Positions 7,701 through 8,911 of a stretch of DNA of 8,911 nucleotides are shown here, one piece after another. This DNA is from JBFHRB01 sp041591915. Its GTDB lineage: Bacteria; Actinomycetota; Nitriliruptoria; Nitriliruptorales; Nitriliruptoraceae. Positions within the stretch are counted from its first letter, which is position 1. Each line of letters opens with the position of its first letter. Under the pieces are notes generated by a model. That model did no database searches. It had not been told where the DNA came from and was given only the letters and a program-made list of their open reading frames with translations. Where the stretch lies: positions 1 through 8,911 of the forward strand of contig JBFHRB010000140.1 of the NCBI GenBank assembly GCA_041591915.1. The letters are read 5' to 3'. Position numbers and translations under genes: made by a program.

Positions 7701-8373
7701 CCAGCCGCCCGAACGGCGAGTCCGCCCCGAGCAGCGCGTACGCGCCCCCGCGGGCCGCCGCGACCCCGAGGTCGTCGCGCGCGAGGTGCGGGGAGCTGCG
7801 CTCGGCGCCGAGGTGGGCACGGCTGACGGCCCGGCAGAGGTCGCCGTACCCGGCGGTCGTGCGCGCGAGGAACGTCACGCGCGGGGCGTCATCCTCCAGC
7901 CACTGCGCGCCAGCGCGGGGGCGGGATGCCCTCGGATCGTGACGCGGGTCGCAGGCCTCGGGCGGGGGTTGGGTGGTCGCGGTGCGGAGGCGGCCCGCGC
8001 GGGTGACCTCCCAGCCCGCCCGGTCGGCCTCGGGCTCGAGGGCGAGGTCGGTGCCGAAGATGGGCGTGACCTCCTCCTGCGCGCAGGCCTTGGCGACCCG
8101 GACCGCGCCGTAGAGGCCGTCGCGGTCGGTCGCGGCGACGTGGGTCATGCCCGCTGCCCTGGCGGCGGCGGCGAGCTCGCGCGGGCGGATGGCGCCGTCG
8201 CGCAGCGAGTAGCAGGTGTGCACGGCGAGGTGGGCGAACGGGGGCAGCGACGTGTCCCGCGCGCTGGCGCGGACCGCCTCGTCGCGCACGAACGCCTCGG
8301 CGGCCTCGGCCGCGCGCTGCGCCTCGACGAGGCGCTGCTCCTCCTGCTCGCGGGCCTCATGGGGCCCGAACAT
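4735..8373 (-). CDS. dnaE2: Error-prone DNA polymerase III alpha subunit, DnaE2/ImuC type
   Basis: This C-family polymerase does SOS translesion synthesis, normally with ImuB, which supplies the clamp contact. From the ATG at 8373 it has 1212 residues. A PHP domain spans about 44-300. The polymerase core holds the nucleotide-binding CRGSAAGSL at 433-441 and the catalytic Asp473 and Asp475 in PDIDIDV, with the third Asp626 in KLDIL. The GFCKAHAAAFA segment lies at 815-825, helix-hairpin-helix sequence at about 965-985, and an OB fold at about 1089-1170 (VAGVKVAVQSPPMKTGDRVLF). The overall pattern is closest to Streptomyces-type DnaE2 proteins, which are longer than the usual 1050-1100. PHP metal ligands are lost: the first HxH histidine is Ala50, TDHG reads TDRDG at 82-86, and NDVHY reads NDVRY at 283-287, so no proofreading is expected from it. 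The reading frame is open to an ATG at 8448, but that ATG lies inside the LexA box. A later start at 8373 is preferred, though neither has a good ribosome site. A GTG at residue 29 after a GAGG is another option. Confidence 0.95.
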   Translation of the reverse strand: MFGPHEAREQEEQRLVEAQRAAEAAEAFVRDEAVRASARDTSLPPFAHLAVHTCYSLRDGAIRPRELAAAARAAGMTHVAATDRDGLYGAVRVAKACAQEEVTPIFGTDLALEPEADRAGWEVTRAGRLRTATTQPPPEACDPRHDPRASRPRAGAQWLEDDAPRVTFLARTTAGYGDLCRAVSRAHLGAERSSPHLARDDLGVAAARGGAYALLGADSPFGRLVRAGHLEAAEAELADWLEVFGTEGTLVAVRHHLEPGDDRAVARTLEVAGRLGVRAVATNDVRYLREDDAFLADVLACVREQVPLGSSAVKRRTAEGWFKTAAHLAPLFRERPDLLEATQRVAETCDVDLGLGELHVPRLTGLSEQVAAGELHRRCWDGVADRFPRITPNVRERLEAELAMVDRLGLHDYFLTAAEVVANIREMGIIAACRGSAAGSLVCYALRISDVDPVRHGLAFERFMNPYRDELPDIDIDVESARREDVYRMIMARYGEERTACVAMVETFQARMAIREVGKVIGLPPDEIGVIAKSFTHARARNVRAMMQKIPELKNARLNAGQLERLFDIVERIDGFPRHMALHPCGILLADTHLLDRTPLERSANGFAMSQFDKDDVAALGLLKLDILAVRMLSAMRHCLELVPQTRGEPLELDDIVWGDRATYELLCSTRSIGVFQLESPGQQELLGRLLPDDFGDLITEISLFRPGPVKANMVGPFVDRRHGKEEPRYPHPSLEPVLRETHGVIVYHEQVMGSLVALTGCDMSYADLIRRQLKDDRKLPALKAWALGRAVERGFTREAAEEIWHQIAQFASFGFCKAHAAAFAVPTYRSAWLKTHVMPEFLAGLLTHDPGMYPRRLILDEARTFGVAVLPPDVNRSERPYTVEVIDQGLAHHLLGLRGGAVPPGWAVAGGARIPPGGFDAGDAGHGYRFAIRIGLQDIKGSDDDEIESLLEGRPFTSLVDVRMRARLSRPTAEHLARAGAFDQLCGVGRRDGPDRRKVRLAAEELWGSLGKRLARDPGRVTQTRLDLDADHEPALPDETTADLVRDELRVMGMDVSRHVLSFYQPLLDQLGVRPNTEIEGMREWERVRVAGVKVAVQSPPMKTGDRVLFLSINDLTGTTQITYFPQSLEDSAWTVLNAWLFVCEGRLRKRGRRGVTLQGDRAWDLSRLWRAWQEGWLVDALEERGTPAPHERIVTKPEGLHASEWGRGSR

Positions 8374-8441
8374 CCGGGTGCCGGTGATGGGCTCGCTCCT
8401 CGGGCCGGTCCGATCACGCTCCCCGGCCGCACCCGCGGAAC

Positions 8442-8455
8442 CGAACATGTGTTCG
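8442..8455. promoter_or_regulatory. LexA operator (SOS box)
   Basis: CGAACATGTGTTCG is a near-perfect match to the actinobacterial LexA box CGAAC-N4-GTTCG; on the minus strand the extended 16-mer reads TCGAACACATGTTCGG. It lies between dnaE2 (minus) and the 74-residue gene (plus), starting 69 bp before the likely dnaE2 ATG and ending 75 bp before the plus-strand ATG at 8531. LexA binding here should repress dnaE2 until DNA damage triggers RecA-assisted LexA cleavage. Control of the plus-strand gene by the same site is possible but not shown. I could not place -10 and -35 elements in this gap with confidence. Confidence 0.85.
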
Positions 8456-8530
8456 ACTCAGCCAGTGAACCGCATCCGTGCGACACCCGCCACTGGCAGA
8501 CTCATCCTCCCGGCGAACGACGAGGACCCC

Positions 8531-8755
8531 ATGACCCCTGAGGAGATCGCCTTCACGAGCGACGTCCACGAGCTGTGGGACGCCCTGGTGGCGGCCAAGG
8601 AGGCCGACGACCACGACCAGGTCCAGCTCATCGAGGAGCGCATGCGCGAGCTGGGCGGCTACAACACCAGGGAGCCCGTGTACCGGCCACCGGTCCAGGG
8701 GCCGGTGCCGCGGTCGTTCACCTCATTCGGTGGAGGTGGCGGCCACAGCATGTAG
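8531..8755 (+). CDS. Small hypothetical protein, divergent from dnaE2
   Basis: This 74-residue protein starts MTPEEIAFTSD. It has an acidic, helix-prone region at about 3-42 (charged, with heptad-like spacing around LWDALVAAKE and VQLIEERMREL), then a proline-rich stretch at 48-60, and ends in a glycine-rich tail (FGGGGGHSM). It looks like a helical hairpin or coiled coil with a disordered tail. I recognise no family. The ATG at 8531 follows GAGGA at 8522-8526, spaced 4 bases, which supports this start over the longer upstream frame that would run through the LexA site and the dnaE2 5' end. It shares its upstream region, including the SOS box, with dnaE2 and converges on the DUF6504-like gene. 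A role in the damage response is inferred only from position. Small size and lack of homology leave some doubt. Confidence 0.65.
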   Translation: MTPEEIAFTSDVHELWDALVAAKEADDHDQVQLIEERMRELGGYNTREPVYRPPVQGPVPRSFTSFGGGGGHSM

Positions 8756-8769
8756 GCCGACACGAAGGA

Positions 8770-8791
8770 CGCCCCGAGGGAGGCGGGGGCG
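8770..8791. terminator. Hairpin between convergent genes, candidate bidirectional terminator
   Basis: CGCCCC at 8770-8775 pairs fully with GGGGCG at 8786-8791, and G8776-C8784 may extend the stem past a one-base bulge; the loop is about 7 bases. It lies in the 40-bp gap between two genes that end towards each other, where a shared terminator is expected. No T-run follows on either strand, as is common in high-GC actinobacteria. Confidence 0.4.
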
Positions 8792-8795
8792 GCGC

Positions 8796-8911
8796 TCAGT
8801 CCCACACCCGATCGAGGCGCCACTCCTCGCCCCGACGGACGAGCTCGTAGATGCCCTGCGTCGGGGTGCCGTTGCGGGCCTCGACCCGCCAGAGGTCGGA
8901 CTGCTCGATGC
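8796..8911 (-). CDS. C-terminus of a DUF6504-like protein (or ImuB tail), 5' part outside the window
   Basis: Only the last 37 residues are visible, ending in TGA. They include LWRVEARNGTPTQGIYEL and finish WRLDRVWD. The W-R-V-E-A ... G-[IV]-[YF]-[ED]-L ... G-x-W-x-L ... D pattern matches the C-terminal end of DUF6504 proteins as I remember them. These small proteins, or C-terminal tails, are found next to the Y-family polymerase homologue ImuB and DnaE2 in actinobacteria. Their biochemical role is not established. Same-strand placement 5' of dnaE2 fits an imuB-dnaE2 type locus, though here a plus-strand gene separates them. It could be a stand-alone gene of about 100-120 residues or the end of a longer ImuB; the window does not allow a choice. 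Confidence 0.65.
   Translation of the reverse strand, partial: IEQSDLWRVEARNGTPTQGIYELVRRGEEWRLDRVWD

Noticed and set aside
5194..8541. 1115-codon open frame on the plus strand opposite dnaE2
   Set aside because: It is the mirror of dnaE2 codon bias. Its product is a repetitive Arg/Val/Glu/Ala/Asp-rich sequence with no domain, while the minus frame encodes a complete polymerase.

Overview
This is a very GC-rich stretch with dense, alternating genes and strong GC bias at third codon positions, which also creates long mirror ORFs on the opposite strands. The proteins look actinobacterial: a Streptomyces-type DnaE2/ImuC polymerase, a DWNGT-type HAD hydrolase, a PAS-GAF histidine kinase, and an actinobacterial-type LexA box. 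Several products are rich in Asp/Glu, which would fit a halotolerant or alkaliphilic deep-branching actinobacterium such as Nitriliruptoria. That placement is an inference and cannot be settled from this window.

Left part (1-2053): a HAD-family hydrolase runs off the left edge on the minus strand. Upstream of it, on the same strand, lies a gene for a small secreted protein with a perfect Shine-Dalgarno sequence and a structured 5' leader. A divergent plus-strand gene then encodes a 242-residue cysteine-rich protein that resembles YkgJ/DUF3109-type metal-binding proteins.

Middle (2057-4718): a soluble PAS-GAF-HisKA-HATPase histidine kinase on the minus strand ends only 3 bp from the cysteine-rich gene. 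No response regulator is in view. Divergent from it is a gene for a membrane-anchored or exported acidic protein of unknown function.

Right part (4735-8911): this is the SOS mutagenesis region. A large dnaE2/imuC polymerase gene on the minus strand has a near-consensus LexA operator at its 5' end. A short 74-residue plus-strand gene diverges from it. The right edge cuts the 3' end of a minus-strand gene whose C-terminus looks like DUF6504, a family that accompanies ImuB/Y-family polymerases and DnaE2 in actinobacteria. The window therefore probably holds one end of an ImuB-DnaE2 type mutasome locus, with the rest just beyond position 8911. The 74-residue gene lies between the two and shares the LexA-operator intergenic region with dnaE2, which makes it the best candidate here for an undescribed, DNA-damage-linked component.

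No tRNA, rRNA, CRISPR array, insertion sequence or long repeat was recognised.
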